A stretch of 64,000 nucleotides of DNA, from NCBI GenBank assembly GCA_030690415.1, contig JAUYGZ010000019.1:62001-126000 (forward strand), written 5' to 3'. Below are positions 43,720 through 53,355 of the stretch, piece by piece. This stretch comes from a bacterium (GTDB lineage Bacteria > Patescibacteriota > Gracilibacteria > JAUYGZ01). The translations under genes were made by a program, and so were the position numbers. The notes below the pieces were generated by a model. It did no database searches. It was not told the origin of the DNA and worked only from the letters and a program-made list of their open reading frames with translations. Every line of letters begins with the position of its first letter. The first letter of the stretch is position 1.

Positions 43720-44465
43720 ACTCCAAAAATATCTGCGTTTCGGTCAAGAATCTTTCTTTTCGCTATAACAAAGAATGGATTCTCAAGAACATCAGCTTTG
43801 ATATTCGTCAGGGGGAATACGTCGGCATCATCGGCCCCAATGGAGGAGGAAAAACCACCCTCGTCAAGATCCTGCTCGGGCTATTGCATCCAACGGAAGG
43901 AACCATTCACGATGCCTGTGAAAATCATCATCATCTAAGGCATCGGATCGGCTACATCCCTCAACTGATGGCCGATGGCATACGAAATTTCCCGGCAACG
44001 GTTCGGGAAGTGGTCAGCGCTCATGCAATGAGGTCATGGACACTTTCCGAAAAAGAAAAAAATGCCGTCACCAGCGCCCTTCAGCAAACAGGCATGACGG
44101 AACTTCAGGACCGTCTCATTGGAGAGCTTTCAGGCGGACAACTGCAAAGGGTGCTCATCGCTCACGCTCTCGTGGGAAATCCGAAAATTCTCATCCTGGA
44201 TGAACCGACGCTCGCGATCGATCTTTCCGGAAAAGAAGAATTTTACCAGTTTTTGGAAAAAATAAATCGTGAACAAGGCATCACCATTATCATGGTCTCA
44301 CACGATATCGATACCGTTGCCAAGCAGGTCAAACATGTCCTGTGCGTGAACCAAAATCTCGTCTGCCATGGCCCTCCTAAATCCACCATGACTCCCACGG
44401 CTCTGGAAAATCTCTACGGCAAAGAACGGAGTGCCGTAGATCACACCGCTATTCATCATCACTGA
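43710..44465 (+). CDS. znuC: zinc ABC transporter ATP-binding protein
   Basis: 251 residues with a complete ABC ATPase set: Walker A GPNGGGKTTLVK (about residue 43), Q-loop YIPQL, signature LSGGQLQRVLIAHAL, Walker B ILILDEPT, and the switch His in MVSHDIDTV. The C-terminus ends in HTAIHHH. Its TGA stop (44463-44465) is one base before the znuB ATG, direct evidence that TGA is a stop here. Confidence 0.95.
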   Translation: MSIDSKNICVSVKNLSFRYNKEWILKNISFDIRQGEYVGIIGPNGGGKTTLVKILLGLLHPTEGTIHDACENHHHLRHRIGYIPQLMADGIRNFPATVREVVSAHAMRSWTLSEKEKNAVTSALQQTGMTELQDRLIGELSGGQLQRVLIAHALVGNPKILILDEPTLAIDLSGKEEFYQFLEKINREQGITIIMVSHDIDTVAKQVKHVLCVNQNLVCHGPPKSTMTPTALENLYGKERSAVDHTAIHHH

Positions 44466-44466
44466 T

Positions 44467-45270
44467 ATGTTTGAGATTTTTTCATACGACTTCATGGTCA
44501 GAGCCTTCATCGGAGGCATGATGGTGGCTTTCGTGGCACCTTTGATTGGAACTTTTTTAGTCATCAGGCGCTCCTCGTACATGGCAGATACGCTTGCTCA
44601 TGTGTCACTGGTTGGCGTATCCGGCGCATTATTGATGAACTTCAGTCCTTTTCTTGGTGCGCTGATCGCAACGCTGCTGGCTTCGCTAGGTATTGAAAAA
44701 CTTCGCCATTATCATGGGCTTTTCGGAGAATCACTCTTGGCTCTTTTTCTTTCCGGCAGTCTGGCTATTTCAGCCGTCCTGATCAGTTTGGCAAACGGAT
44801 TTAACAGCGATTTATTCAGTTTTCTTTTCGGCAGCATTACCACCATCAGCAGAGAAGAAGTGATGATCATCACGGGACTGGCAATCATCGTCACGGGCTG
44901 CATCATATGGAATTATCATCGATTTTTCCTGATCAGCTTCGATGAAGATTTAGCTCACGTAGAAGGAATACCCGTCAAACGCTACAATATTATTCTGATG
45001 TCACTCGCCGCCATTGCCGTGGCGATTTCCATTCAGATCGTCGGAGCACTGCTCATTGGGGCGCTCATGGTGATTCCGACATTGACGGCATTCTTATGGC
45101 GAAAAAGCTTTCGTTGCACACTGATCATTGCTCTTTTTGTTTCGCTTTTTTCCACGGCGACAGGTCTCTATGGATCATACTATCTCGATATCGCCAGTGG
45201 CGGAGCGATCGTGATCATTGCCCTGGGATGCTTCATCGCATCGATAATGATGAAAGGAAATCGTAATTAG
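44467..45270 (+). CDS. znuB: zinc ABC transporter permease
   Basis: 267 residues with seven to eight membrane helices of the ABC-3 family. Blocks include MVAFVAPLIGTFLVIRRSSY, MADTLAHVSLVGVSGALL, GESLLALFLSGSLAIS and the late IVGALLIGALMVIPTLTAFL. The gene follows znuC by one base and precedes the regulator by six, so the transporter is complete: binding protein, ATPase and permease. Confidence 0.95.
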   Translation: MFEIFSYDFMVRAFIGGMMVAFVAPLIGTFLVIRRSSYMADTLAHVSLVGVSGALLMNFSPFLGALIATLLASLGIEKLRHYHGLFGESLLALFLSGSLAISAVLISLANGFNSDLFSFLFGSITTISREEVMIITGLAIIVTGCIIWNYHRFFLISFDEDLAHVEGIPVKRYNIILMSLAAIAVAISIQIVGALLIGALMVIPTLTAFLWRKSFRCTLIIALFVSLFSTATGLYGSYYLDIASGGAIVIIALGCFIASIMMKGNRN

Positions 45271-45276
45271 CACCTC

Positions 45277-45702
45277 ATGACCACCCTGCTCACCCTTTCA
45301 ATTCAGCTCCGAAAAAATGGCTATCGCATGACGAGAATCCGAGAAGCCATCATCCAATGCCTCATGGAAATATCATGCGCACTTTCGATCCAAAACATAA
45401 AAGAGCACCTTGAAATACAGGGAAGTAAACCGAATACCTCAACACTGTATCGCGAACTTCAGTTTTTGAGAGATCACGGCATAGCCCAGGAAATTGTTTT
45501 TAAGGACGGTGTAATGCGGTATGAATTGAAGCAGAGTACGCATCACCATCATTTGATCTGCAATTTCTGCGAGACAATTGAACCCGTTGAAATGGAAAAG
45601 CATTTAGAAAAGACCGAGCAGTCTATTCGAAGAAGGAAGAATTTTCAAATCACTTCCCATAGCTTGGAATTCTATGGGCTATGCGCTAGCTGCCATGAAT
45701 AA
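45277..45702 (+). CDS. zur: Fur-family zinc regulator (Zur)
   Basis: 141 residues. N-terminal winged helix (YRMTRIREAIIQCL, LEIQGSKPNTSTLYRELQFL) and a C-terminal dimer domain with HHHHLICNFCETIEPVE and LCASCHE: two CxxC pairs form the structural zinc site and the His run part of the sensing site. Encoded inside the znu operon, so zinc uptake is the target and autoregulation is likely through the palindrome at 42711-42729. The TAA stop shares its last base with the ATG of the next gene. Confidence 0.9.
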   Translation: MTTLLTLSIQLRKNGYRMTRIREAIIQCLMEISCALSIQNIKEHLEIQGSKPNTSTLYRELQFLRDHGIAQEIVFKDGVMRYELKQSTHHHHLICNFCETIEPVEMEKHLEKTEQSIRRRKNFQITSHSLEFYGLCASCHE

Positions 45703-47513
45703 TGACAAAAACCCTCCCTCTTCTCAAATGCACCGTAAAACGCTTCAAAGCTATCTTTTGGAAAAGCCTGCTCTTTGAAGGAGTCTTCAAGTTGATTTCA
45801 GCTTTCCTCATCCTCCCCCTGGCACTTTACCTCATCTTCAAGCTGATCAACCTCAGTGGCCAACCCGTAGTGATCAACTTCGATATTTTCTCCTTTGCCA
45901 TTACCCTCCCGGGAATCCTCACCGTACTGATTTGGGCCCTCATTACAGCGACTCTTATTTTCGTCGAACAAATGGGTTTGCTCATCATTATCGCGGAACA
46001 GCAAAAAAAGAAAAGAATCCAACTCCGTCAGGTCTTTTGGAAGTCCATATTATCACTGCCCAGAGCGATTAATTTTGGTCTGCTTTCAGTCCTTTTCATC
46101 ACCTTTCTCCTCTCCCCTCTTTTTGCTTTCGTCGTCAAGGCATTCCTCCCCCTCGTCGCATCCCCCTCCAATACCGTCATTAATGAACTCTTGCAATACT
46201 GGTGGCAGAGCAGCCCCTGGCTAGCAGGAGTTTTCATGCTCATGATAATCGCGGGAGCCAGCCTCTTCATCCACCTGATGTTTGTCTTTCACGTCTGCGC
46301 TTTTGAATCAAAAAAACTCACCGGAGCCCTGAAAAGCAGCTGGAAACAGGTCAGGAAATCATTTCGAAAACTGATAAAACCTCTGCTCAGCGGCTATGCT
46401 ATCGGCTTCGTCTTAGTCCTTTTGGGAAGTCTCCTTCTCAGTGGACTTAATCAACTCATGATCGCTTCGACACTTTCATCAGATACTCTTTTCACCACAA
46501 CACTCGCCCTTTTAGTCATTCTCAATACCCTTTACGCGGGATTTCTGACCATCATAACACCTCCTCTCCACATGGCTTTTTTGACCGAACTCTATCTCGA
46601 CATCAACCCCCACCACCACCTCCACTTGACCCCGGATATCACAACAACCAAACTCAAAAAACACATCATCCTCAAACACCCTTTGATCAGCGCTGGTTTA
46701 GGGATCCTGATCCTGGCCAGTGCCACGGTCCTCATCATCCCTGATATCGAACAAAGTCTAATACAAATGAACACTACCACAACCGTAACCTCCCACCGGG
46801 GAGTCACTGATGAAGCCCCTGAGAACACGCTACTGGCCTTTCAAAAAGCTATCACTGAAAGAGCTCAAATCCTCGAAACCGATGTTCGTCAAACAAAAGA
46901 TGGCGTACTGGTAGCCTTTCACGATGTCAATCTTAAACGGATGACCGGAAGGAATGACGCAATCGCTGACCTGACACTCGAAGAACTACAGTCCATTGAC
47001 CTGGGGCAATCCGAACAGATTCCTACCATTGAATCCATTCTGAAGCTGGCAAAAAACAAAGTAGAACTAATTCTCGAGATCAAACCGCAGGCAGATCTCG
47101 AAGAGATCACGAAAAAACTCGTAGAACTGATCAAGCAATACAGTATTCCCGAACAAGTGATCATCATGACTCAGGACTACCCCATCCTCCAGCTGGTCAA
47201 AGTGCTCAACCCCTCAATTCGCACCAGCTTTCTCGTGGGAAAAGTCCTAGGTGACTTGAGCAGAATCAAGGTTGATATATATAGCATCATCACATCCCTG
47301 GCCACACCGGACTTTATCAACAAGGCTCACGCAAGCGGATACCAAGTCCATGTCTGGACACTGAATAAATCAGTCGAAATCAAAAAAATGATTGATCTGG
47401 GAGTCGATAGTGTCATCACCGATGACATCAAAACAGCACAGGATCTCATCGAGCAAGAAAAAAACGAAAGCCTGAGCAAGAAAATTCGCAACACATTTTT
47501 TCCCTCCTCCTAA
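45702..47513 (+). CDS. glycerophosphodiester phosphodiesterase with membrane domain
   Basis: 603 residues. Residues 1-350 form a GDPD-membrane domain with six to seven helices (ISAFLILPLALYLIFKLI and others). From about residue 365 the GDPD TIM barrel follows: VTSHRGVTDEAPENTLLAF, ILETDVRQTKDGVLVAFHD, LTLEELQSIDLG, VELILEIKP, and HVWTLN near the end. The catalytic His pair (HRG and FHD) and the Glu/Asp metal ligands are present. It releases glycerol-3-phosphate from lipid head groups. Translationally coupled to zur, its link to zinc is unexplained; some GDPDs need metal. Confidence 0.93.
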   Translation: MTKTLPLLKCTVKRFKAIFWKSLLFEGVFKLISAFLILPLALYLIFKLINLSGQPVVINFDIFSFAITLPGILTVLIWALITATLIFVEQMGLLIIIAEQQKKKRIQLRQVFWKSILSLPRAINFGLLSVLFITFLLSPLFAFVVKAFLPLVASPSNTVINELLQYWWQSSPWLAGVFMLMIIAGASLFIHLMFVFHVCAFESKKLTGALKSSWKQVRKSFRKLIKPLLSGYAIGFVLVLLGSLLLSGLNQLMIASTLSSDTLFTTTLALLVILNTLYAGFLTIITPPLHMAFLTELYLDINPHHHLHLTPDITTTKLKKHIILKHPLISAGLGILILASATVLIIPDIEQSLIQMNTTTTVTSHRGVTDEAPENTLLAFQKAITERAQILETDVRQTKDGVLVAFHDVNLKRMTGRNDAIADLTLEELQSIDLGQSEQIPTIESILKLAKNKVELILEIKPQADLEEITKKLVELIKQYSIPEQVIIMTQDYPILQLVKVLNPSIRTSFLVGKVLGDLSRIKVDIYSIITSLATPDFINKAHASGYQVHVWTLNKSVEIKKMIDLGVDSVITDDIKTAQDLIEQEKNESLSKKIRNTFFPSS

Positions 47514-47532
47514 TACCGTATTATAAACCCTC

Positions 47533-48192
47533 TCAAATCCTCAATCTCTCCTCCATCGCTTTTCGATTCGTCATCACGATCCGGGATCCTTTTTTCTCAA
47601 ACCATCCCTTTTTGATCATTTTCGAAAGCTCCCGAGAAAGCACCTCGCGAACTGTCCCCAGATGCTCCGCAATAGTCTTGAGCGTGTCGGGTAAACGGAC
47701 CGAGTCGCTTTTCTGAAGCTCCGCCAGATTGAGAAGATAGGAAACAAAGCGCTGGTCCACCCAGTACACTGTCATATTTGCATAGGCATCACCATAACGC
47801 CGTAAACGACAAACAAAACCATCAATAATAAAACGACTCAACTCATACGAAAGCTTCAACAGATCAAAAAATCGCTCCCGGGGAATGACAAAGACCTTGG
47901 CCTCCTCCCCCATCACCTCCGCCGTCACGAACATCGGCCGCTCATCAAAAAGACTCACCAGCGCAAAGGTATCTCCCGGCAGGACCGTCCGAAGGATACG
48001 CTTTTGTCCACCCTTGCTCAGTTTAAAAACCTGAATCCTCCCCTCCACCAGCATATAAAAATCCGTATCGGGATCTCCGATAGCAAAAATCCGATCACCC
48101 GGATGATAAACCTTCACTTCACCCACCTCGAGCAAAGCCTTGCGGAGCTCAGGAGAAAAGCGCTTGAAAAAGGGAAGATGGGAGAGATTCAT
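47533..48192 (-). CDS. Crp/Fnr-family transcriptional regulator
   Basis: 219 residues. Cyclic-nucleotide-binding-like domain (about 15-125: YHPGDRIFAIGDPDTDFYML, VLPGDTFALVSLFDERP) and C-terminal winged helix (about 165-215: TLKTIAEHLGTVREVLSREL). The cNMP cassette is altered (FDERPMFVT where R-SA is normal), and no Fe-S Cys cluster is seen, so the signal is unknown. It begins 12 bases after the large glycosyltransferase gene on the same strand, and is probably cotranscribed with it. Confidence 0.9.
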   Translation of the reverse strand: MNLSHLPFFKRFSPELRKALLEVGEVKVYHPGDRIFAIGDPDTDFYMLVEGRIQVFKLSKGGQKRILRTVLPGDTFALVSLFDERPMFVTAEVMGEEAKVFVIPRERFFDLLKLSYELSRFIIDGFVCRLRRYGDAYANMTVYWVDQRFVSYLLNLAELQKSDSVRLPDTLKTIAEHLGTVREVLSRELSKMIKKGWFEKKGSRIVMTNRKAMEERLRI

Positions 48193-48204
48193 GCCAGCAT
48201 CATA

Positions 48205-51200
48205 TCAAATTCGTAATGAAAAATCCTCCCGCTCTAAAGTCAGATGAGGATTGTAATACGGATCATTTCGGATCAGGTCACCCCAAACTTCCATCATGTA
48301 TTCAGCCTCTTCCTGAAACCGAGGGTGATGCAATGCGTCCTTACCACGTGAAACAGACTCATGGTGATAGAGCTGAGCAAAGGGCGTGTAAACATTCCGA
48401 TATCCCCTGCGAAGCAGCTTGAGACACAAGTCGACATCATTGTAGGCAACCGCCAAATGCTGCTCATCAAAGCCTCCCACCTCAAAAAACTTTCGTTTCT
48501 CCAGCATCATACAGGCCGCCGTCACGGCTGAATAATTTCGGACGACATTGGCATACCCGAAATAACCGTGCTGTTCAGCAGGCACATGACGAAAAGCATG
48601 ATTGGCTACCCCATTGACCCCCAATACAACCCCAGCATGCTGAATAGTGTTATCAGGATACAAAAGCTTTGCCCCCACAGCACCGATATCCATACGGACT
48701 GCTAATTCCAGGAGACTCTCAATCCAGTCTTTAGAAATAAGTTCGGTATCGTTATTGAGGAAAAGAAGAAAATCACCATGCGTCCTCTGGACAGCCCAAT
48801 TATTGATCGCGGAAAAATTAAACTCTCGGGGATAATCGAATGACCGAATTCGCTGATTTTGCTGACAAAATCGATCCACCACCAGCTGAGTTTCCTTCAT
48901 CTGACTCTGATTCGAAATCAACAGGATTTCCCGATGGGGATACGACGATTTTTCCAGGCTTTCCAAACATCGCTCCAAATACTCTGGCTGATCCCGAAAT
49001 GGGATGATGATCGAAACCAAAGGTTTTTCTTCCAATAATCTCCTGACCCGATATGATCCCTTCCAAAGACTCTGCTGGACTCTCCCATCCTGATGTTCAC
49101 GGAGAAGCCTGTCCAGGAGTGCCTTTTGAGCAGCCTCGTACGCATAGTCCTTGGCGTTCGCCGAAGCAGCGGTACTCCCGGGAATCATCCTCCAGTGATA
49201 CAAGATCTGCGGAATATGAGCGATGCGATCCGTATGGTCTGTAAAGCGAAGAACCAGATCATAATCCTGACTCCCTTCAAAACCTACTCTAAAACCCCCG
49301 ATCTTCTCCAAAAGACTTCGTCGGTACACGCCCAGATGACAACAGTACATCATTGATTCAAAGGTCTCCGGAGACCAGTCAGGCTTAAAATGAGGATCAA
49401 TACGATTACCCTGAAGGTCCAGCTTATCTTCATCGCTATACAGCATATCCAGATCAGGATCATCGTTGAGTCGTTTCACCACTTCGAGCAGAGCATTCGG
49501 ACTGATTTCGTCATCATTATCCAGAAGAGCGACAAACTCTCCCGTAGCCATTTGAAGAGAATGATTAGACGCTCCGGAGATATGAAGATTCTGCTGACCA
49601 AAAGAAATCTTGATCCGAGGATCTCTTCCTTCCCAACGCTTAAGACAATCAAGGGTCTTACGATCCGTAGAAGCGTCATCATAAAGACACATCTCCCAAT
49701 GCGGATAAGACTGATCCATCACGGACTGAATACAGCGATCAAGCCAGCGGGGAGCAACATTGTAAACCGGTGTCAATAATGAGATCAGGGGCTGATACCG
49801 AAGATCCTGGATCTGATGACTCAAGGATGCTGGACGAGGAGCAGACCGTTCTTGCTCTAGGAAAATCTGATACTGCTCATTGAGGGAAAGTGCCTGTCCA
49901 GAGGCAGCACTTCGATGCCGTGAAATGAAATACTGCTTCAAATGAAAGAAAAAAACTCTCACACCATCCCGTCGAAGAATGTGAAAGCCCTGAAGCCCAG
50001 AACGGTAAAGCTTGACGAAATAACCCGTAATCCCTCGATGAAAAAGCAGAAACCGATAACTCAGGGATCGTTTCACCACCTGAAACTCCTGGTAATCCGG
50101 AAGGAGCTCCTGGATCTGCTGATCCTTTTGGGAAATTCTCTCGTTCAAATCCCGCAAACTTTCATTCAAACCAGAAATCTCATCCTCCAGCTTCAGACTT
50201 CGAGACTCCTCCCGGATCAGCTTGGCCTGTAAAAATCGAACTTGATACTGCTTCCCAAGAGACCGTTTTCGAAGAATCCCAATATGATACTTCAGCTCAC
50301 GACAAACCTGTCGGCGCTCCTCCAGCTTGACACGAAGATGATCCAACTCCTCACGATGCAACCCCAAATCATATTCCAAAGATCCCACTTGCTCACCCTT
50401 CATCTTCAGATCCGAATTCAGCTCCTGGAGCTGAGACTCCTTTTCCATCACGACCTGATCTCGGTTTTGCACTTGTATCGTGAGCTCCTGAATGACCTCT
50501 TGTCGACGATAAAGCTCAACTGACGTGCTGCTGAATCGATCCTCCTGGCTCTGAATAACTACCTTCAGAGTATCCAAAGCTCCCACATGCTCACTCAACT
50601 GAGTCTGGAACTCACGGTTCAAATCCCGAACAGATACGAGCTCATGACGCAAGCTCTCCACCTGAGCAACCTGCTGGACATTCAAATCCAGTTGCCCTTG
50701 CAAAAGCGTATTTTTGTGACGGGTAAAAGTACTGATCAGGTCAAAAGCAGCACTCCTCAACGAGCTCCTCTTGACCGGATCAAGCTGATAAGAAAATGCA
50801 AAAGGAAAGACCTCTCGGGTCATAAAAAAGATCTGTCGATAGCTCCCCAGACGAAAATCTTCAACCTCCAAAAAATCACGATTGTAAGCCTGATAAAACG
50901 CTTGGATCAAATCATCCGAAACCCCATAACAGTAAGAGAAAAATATCAGCATTTGAAGAAGCACCCAGTTATCGAGATCGGATGAGGATAAAATAAAAAA
51001 CTGCCTCCCATGAGATCTAATCAGATCTTCCAGAAGGGCCTTCTCAGGTAATCCGTACTCCAAATGTTCCTTCAACCATTCATGATCCTCTCCCAAAAGA
51101 CTCTGAAAAAAATGATTGAGCATGGTCTCAGCCTCATGCACTCCAGGCTCGTCAAAGGGCGCTGCCAGGATCACCAGGTCAGCGGAAACGCGAAAAGATT

Positions 51201-51585
51201 CGAGAATAAATGCCTTGCGCAGATCAAAAGGGATATGCTCATAGGTATCACCCGAAACCACCACATCAAATGAATGATCTTCAAACATCGTCATCTGAGT
51301 CCCGTCTCCAACAATCAAATTCGACTCACCCCCTTCCCGGATATCGAGAATCGTCAGATGGTCTTCAGGATCCAGGAAAACATTCAATTGACCACCTCGA
51401 CCCCCAACATCCAAAATCTTGATCCGCCGCAATCCCTTCAGCTTCTTATACTGTCGTATTCCCTCAGCGATGTGGACATTCCGAGAATACAGATCAGATG
51501 GCAGCGACAATTGATCAACTTTTTTATTCACAAATAAAGCCTTAGGACAGGCAAAAAATCTACACCAGTCAAGACTACAAAACAA
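48205..51585 (-). CDS. methyltransferase - coiled coil - double GT2 glycosyltransferase fusion
   Basis: 1126 residues from a TTG at 51585; the true start could be slightly downstream. Residues about 45-260: class I SAM methyltransferase (KILDVGGRGGQLNVF, VVVSGDTYEHIP). About 290-520: long Gln/Glu coiled coil. About 595-840: first GT2 domain (LISLLTPVYNVAPRWLDRCI, LYDDAST, VALLDNDDEISPNAL, GSQDYDL). About 855-1110: second GT2 domain (VSIIIPFRDQPEYLERCLES, FLLFLNNDTELIS, YNDVDLCLKL). The design fits chain-building enzymes of O-antigen or capsule, where the methyltransferase may cap length. A coiled coil between the two activities could act as a ruler; this is inference. Confidence 0.88.
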   Translation of the reverse strand: MFCSLDWCRFFACPKALFVNKKVDQLSLPSDLYSRNVHIAEGIRQYKKLKGLRRIKILDVGGRGGQLNVFLDPEDHLTILDIREGGESNLIVGDGTQMTMFEDHSFDVVVSGDTYEHIPFDLRKAFILESFRVSADLVILAAPFDEPGVHEAETMLNHFFQSLLGEDHEWLKEHLEYGLPEKALLEDLIRSHGRQFFILSSSDLDNWVLLQMLIFFSYCYGVSDDLIQAFYQAYNRDFLEVEDFRLGSYRQIFFMTREVFPFAFSYQLDPVKRSSLRSAAFDLISTFTRHKNTLLQGQLDLNVQQVAQVESLRHELVSVRDLNREFQTQLSEHVGALDTLKVVIQSQEDRFSSTSVELYRRQEVIQELTIQVQNRDQVVMEKESQLQELNSDLKMKGEQVGSLEYDLGLHREELDHLRVKLEERRQVCRELKYHIGILRKRSLGKQYQVRFLQAKLIREESRSLKLEDEISGLNESLRDLNERISQKDQQIQELLPDYQEFQVVKRSLSYRFLLFHRGITGYFVKLYRSGLQGFHILRRDGVRVFFFHLKQYFISRHRSAASGQALSLNEQYQIFLEQERSAPRPASLSHQIQDLRYQPLISLLTPVYNVAPRWLDRCIQSVMDQSYPHWEMCLYDDASTDRKTLDCLKRWEGRDPRIKISFGQQNLHISGASNHSLQMATGEFVALLDNDDEISPNALLEVVKRLNDDPDLDMLYSDEDKLDLQGNRIDPHFKPDWSPETFESMMYCCHLGVYRRSLLEKIGGFRVGFEGSQDYDLVLRFTDHTDRIAHIPQILYHWRMIPGSTAASANAKDYAYEAAQKALLDRLLREHQDGRVQQSLWKGSYRVRRLLEEKPLVSIIIPFRDQPEYLERCLESLEKSSYPHREILLISNQSQMKETQLVVDRFCQQNQRIRSFDYPREFNFSAINNWAVQRTHGDFLLFLNNDTELISKDWIESLLELAVRMDIGAVGAKLLYPDNTIQHAGVVLGVNGVANHAFRHVPAEQHGYFGYANVVRNYSAVTAACMMLEKRKFFEVGGFDEQHLAVAYNDVDLCLKLLRRGYRNVYTPFAQLYHHESVSRGKDALHHPRFQEEAEYMMEVWGDLIRNDPYYNPHLTLEREDFSLRI

Positions 51586-51610
51586 TCGTAAACAATCTCA
51601 CCCCCTTCCT

Positions 51611-51670
51611 TATAGTCTTTATCGTCCTAACAGTTCATCGCCATGGAGACAATTCATGAATTGTCTCTAC
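51611..51670. repeat. 9-base repeat and AATTCATGAATT palindrome at the glgP end
   Basis: TATAGTCTTTATCGTCCTAA at 51611-51630 matches the hsp20-leader repeat. At 51646-51667 a perfect 22-bp palindrome (GAGAC / GTCTC around AATTCATGAATT) follows; it holds the glgP stop codon. Confidence 0.85.
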
Positions 51671-53321
51671 CCACCCCCCACAGCCTCTCCTCATACTCCC
51701 CAATACACCGAGAGGTATTGAAGTACCCGGCCAACGCAAGAGCTAATTGCATCCTACGCAACCATTCCTCAGGTCGATCGTAATAACAGTCTACGATATC
51801 TTCAAGACAAACATACAACTCCTCAGCATCTCGTTGATCTCTCTGATCATCTGGAAGCCCCTGTGAGTGATCACCAAAACCCCATCCGGCTTCGGGATGA
51901 CGTGCAAATCCTTCAACCCACCAGCCATCCCATGTCGAAAGATTCAGTAACCCGTTGAGAGCTGCCTTCATCCCGCTGGTCCCACTCGCTTCTCGACTTC
52001 TAATCGGAGCATTCAACCAGAGATCAGCACCGCAAACAAGTTTTCTAGCTATGTCAGGAGAATAATCCGGGATCAGAGCAATCTTTACCTGACCCCGAAG
52101 CTCCTCAGCATAATGCCGTACATCTGCCCTCAAATGGGCACACGACTCATCACTGGGGTGACACTTCCCGGCAAAAATAATCTGAATTTTCCGATACCCT
52201 AATTCACGGAGCCTCTGAAGATTCTGAAAAATCAAAGAGGGTCTTTTGTAAGCAACAAAACGACGAGCAAAAGCAATAGTCAAAGTCTCATCATCAAACC
52301 CATCATCTCCTGAGGGATTATCAAAAGCAGGGAAAAACTCCTGATGGACATTGATCCAGTCAATCAAGTCCTGCTTATTTTTTCGATGAGCTGCCAATAA
52401 TTCATCCTGAAGAGATATTTGAGAGAGCTGTTCCAATTGATTCGGTTCCTGCTCCCAAGACGGGAAGTGCTGCTGAAAGAGCTCTCTTATCGGATCGGAA
52501 ACCCAAGTCGGAAGATGAATACCATTCGTCACATTTTGAAACGAATAGCCCTGAAACATCCGCTCACAGACCCCATGATGGACTTCAGAAACAGAATTCG
52601 TTGCTTTACTTAAATTCAAGGCTAAATGGGTCATGCTCAAACTCTGATCCGTCGCCAACTGACGAATATTCGCTGGCACAAGAGAACCTAAGACCTGATA
52701 CACCAGAACATAATCAAAATGATCATGCCCCTCCGGAACAGGCGTATGGGTGGTGAAAGTACAGCTCTTTTTCACTGCCGCAACATCTCCCTGCTCCTCC
52801 TTGAGCCGCTCGAGTGTCAAAAAAGCCGAATGCCCTTCATTCATGTGAAAATTCTCAATCGTGGCATACCCAAGCTTCCGCAGCATCCTCACACCACCGA
52901 TACCTAAAATGACTTCCTGCCCCAAACGAGTATAGGCATTGCTGGACGCATAGAGATCCTTGGTCAAGTCACGATCCCATCGGGGATTTTCGGAAAGATT
53001 AGTCGTCAAAAAGTAAATTGGAACCGTCTTGCCGGATATTCCCTTCACCTGATGAACAAAAGCCCCAACCTTCACCTGTCGATTCTCGATCGTGACCTCC
53101 ACCATCTCAGGAACCCTCTTCATCACCGTTTCCGGATTAAACCCTTTTTTCAGATCATCATCCTGATGATAGATCAAAGACACCCCCACAGCCGGATAAT
53201 CCAGATCCGCGAAAGAATGCATCATATCTGCTGCCAAAACACCCAAACCACCGGCATAGTTTGGCACATCCGACCAGAGCGCGATTTCCATTGAGAAGTA
53301 AGCGACTTTCACAGCTGTCAT
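51654..53321 (-). CDS. glgP: alpha-glucan (glycogen/maltodextrin) phosphorylase, short form
   Basis: Releases glucose-1-phosphate from alpha-1,4-glucan with phosphate and PLP. 555 residues, shorter than classical enzymes (about 800) but typical of the short alpha-glucan phosphorylase group. Motifs: SMEIALWSDVPNYAGGLGVL, NEGHSAFLTLER, HTPVPEGHDHFDY, TNGIHLPTWV, RFVAYKRPSLIF, and EASGTSGMKAALNGLLNLST with the PLP Lys. The last residues RDNS and the TGA stop are coded by the repeat palindrome, so the original C-terminus may have been replaced. The glucose-1-P could feed GalU. Confidence 0.95.
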   Translation of the reverse strand: MTAVKVAYFSMEIALWSDVPNYAGGLGVLAADMMHSFADLDYPAVGVSLIYHQDDDLKKGFNPETVMKRVPEMVEVTIENRQVKVGAFVHQVKGISGKTVPIYFLTTNLSENPRWDRDLTKDLYASSNAYTRLGQEVILGIGGVRMLRKLGYATIENFHMNEGHSAFLTLERLKEEQGDVAAVKKSCTFTTHTPVPEGHDHFDYVLVYQVLGSLVPANIRQLATDQSLSMTHLALNLSKATNSVSEVHHGVCERMFQGYSFQNVTNGIHLPTWVSDPIRELFQQHFPSWEQEPNQLEQLSQISLQDELLAAHRKNKQDLIDWINVHQEFFPAFDNPSGDDGFDDETLTIAFARRFVAYKRPSLIFQNLQRLRELGYRKIQIIFAGKCHPSDESCAHLRADVRHYAEELRGQVKIALIPDYSPDIARKLVCGADLWLNAPIRSREASGTSGMKAALNGLLNLSTWDGWWVEGFARHPEAGWGFGDHSQGLPDDQRDQRDAEELYVCLEDIVDCYYDRPEEWLRRMQLALALAGYFNTSRCIGEYEERLWGVGRDNS

Positions 53322-53355
53322 TGAGAGGAAATGAGGGGAAAAGTAAATCCCTTCA

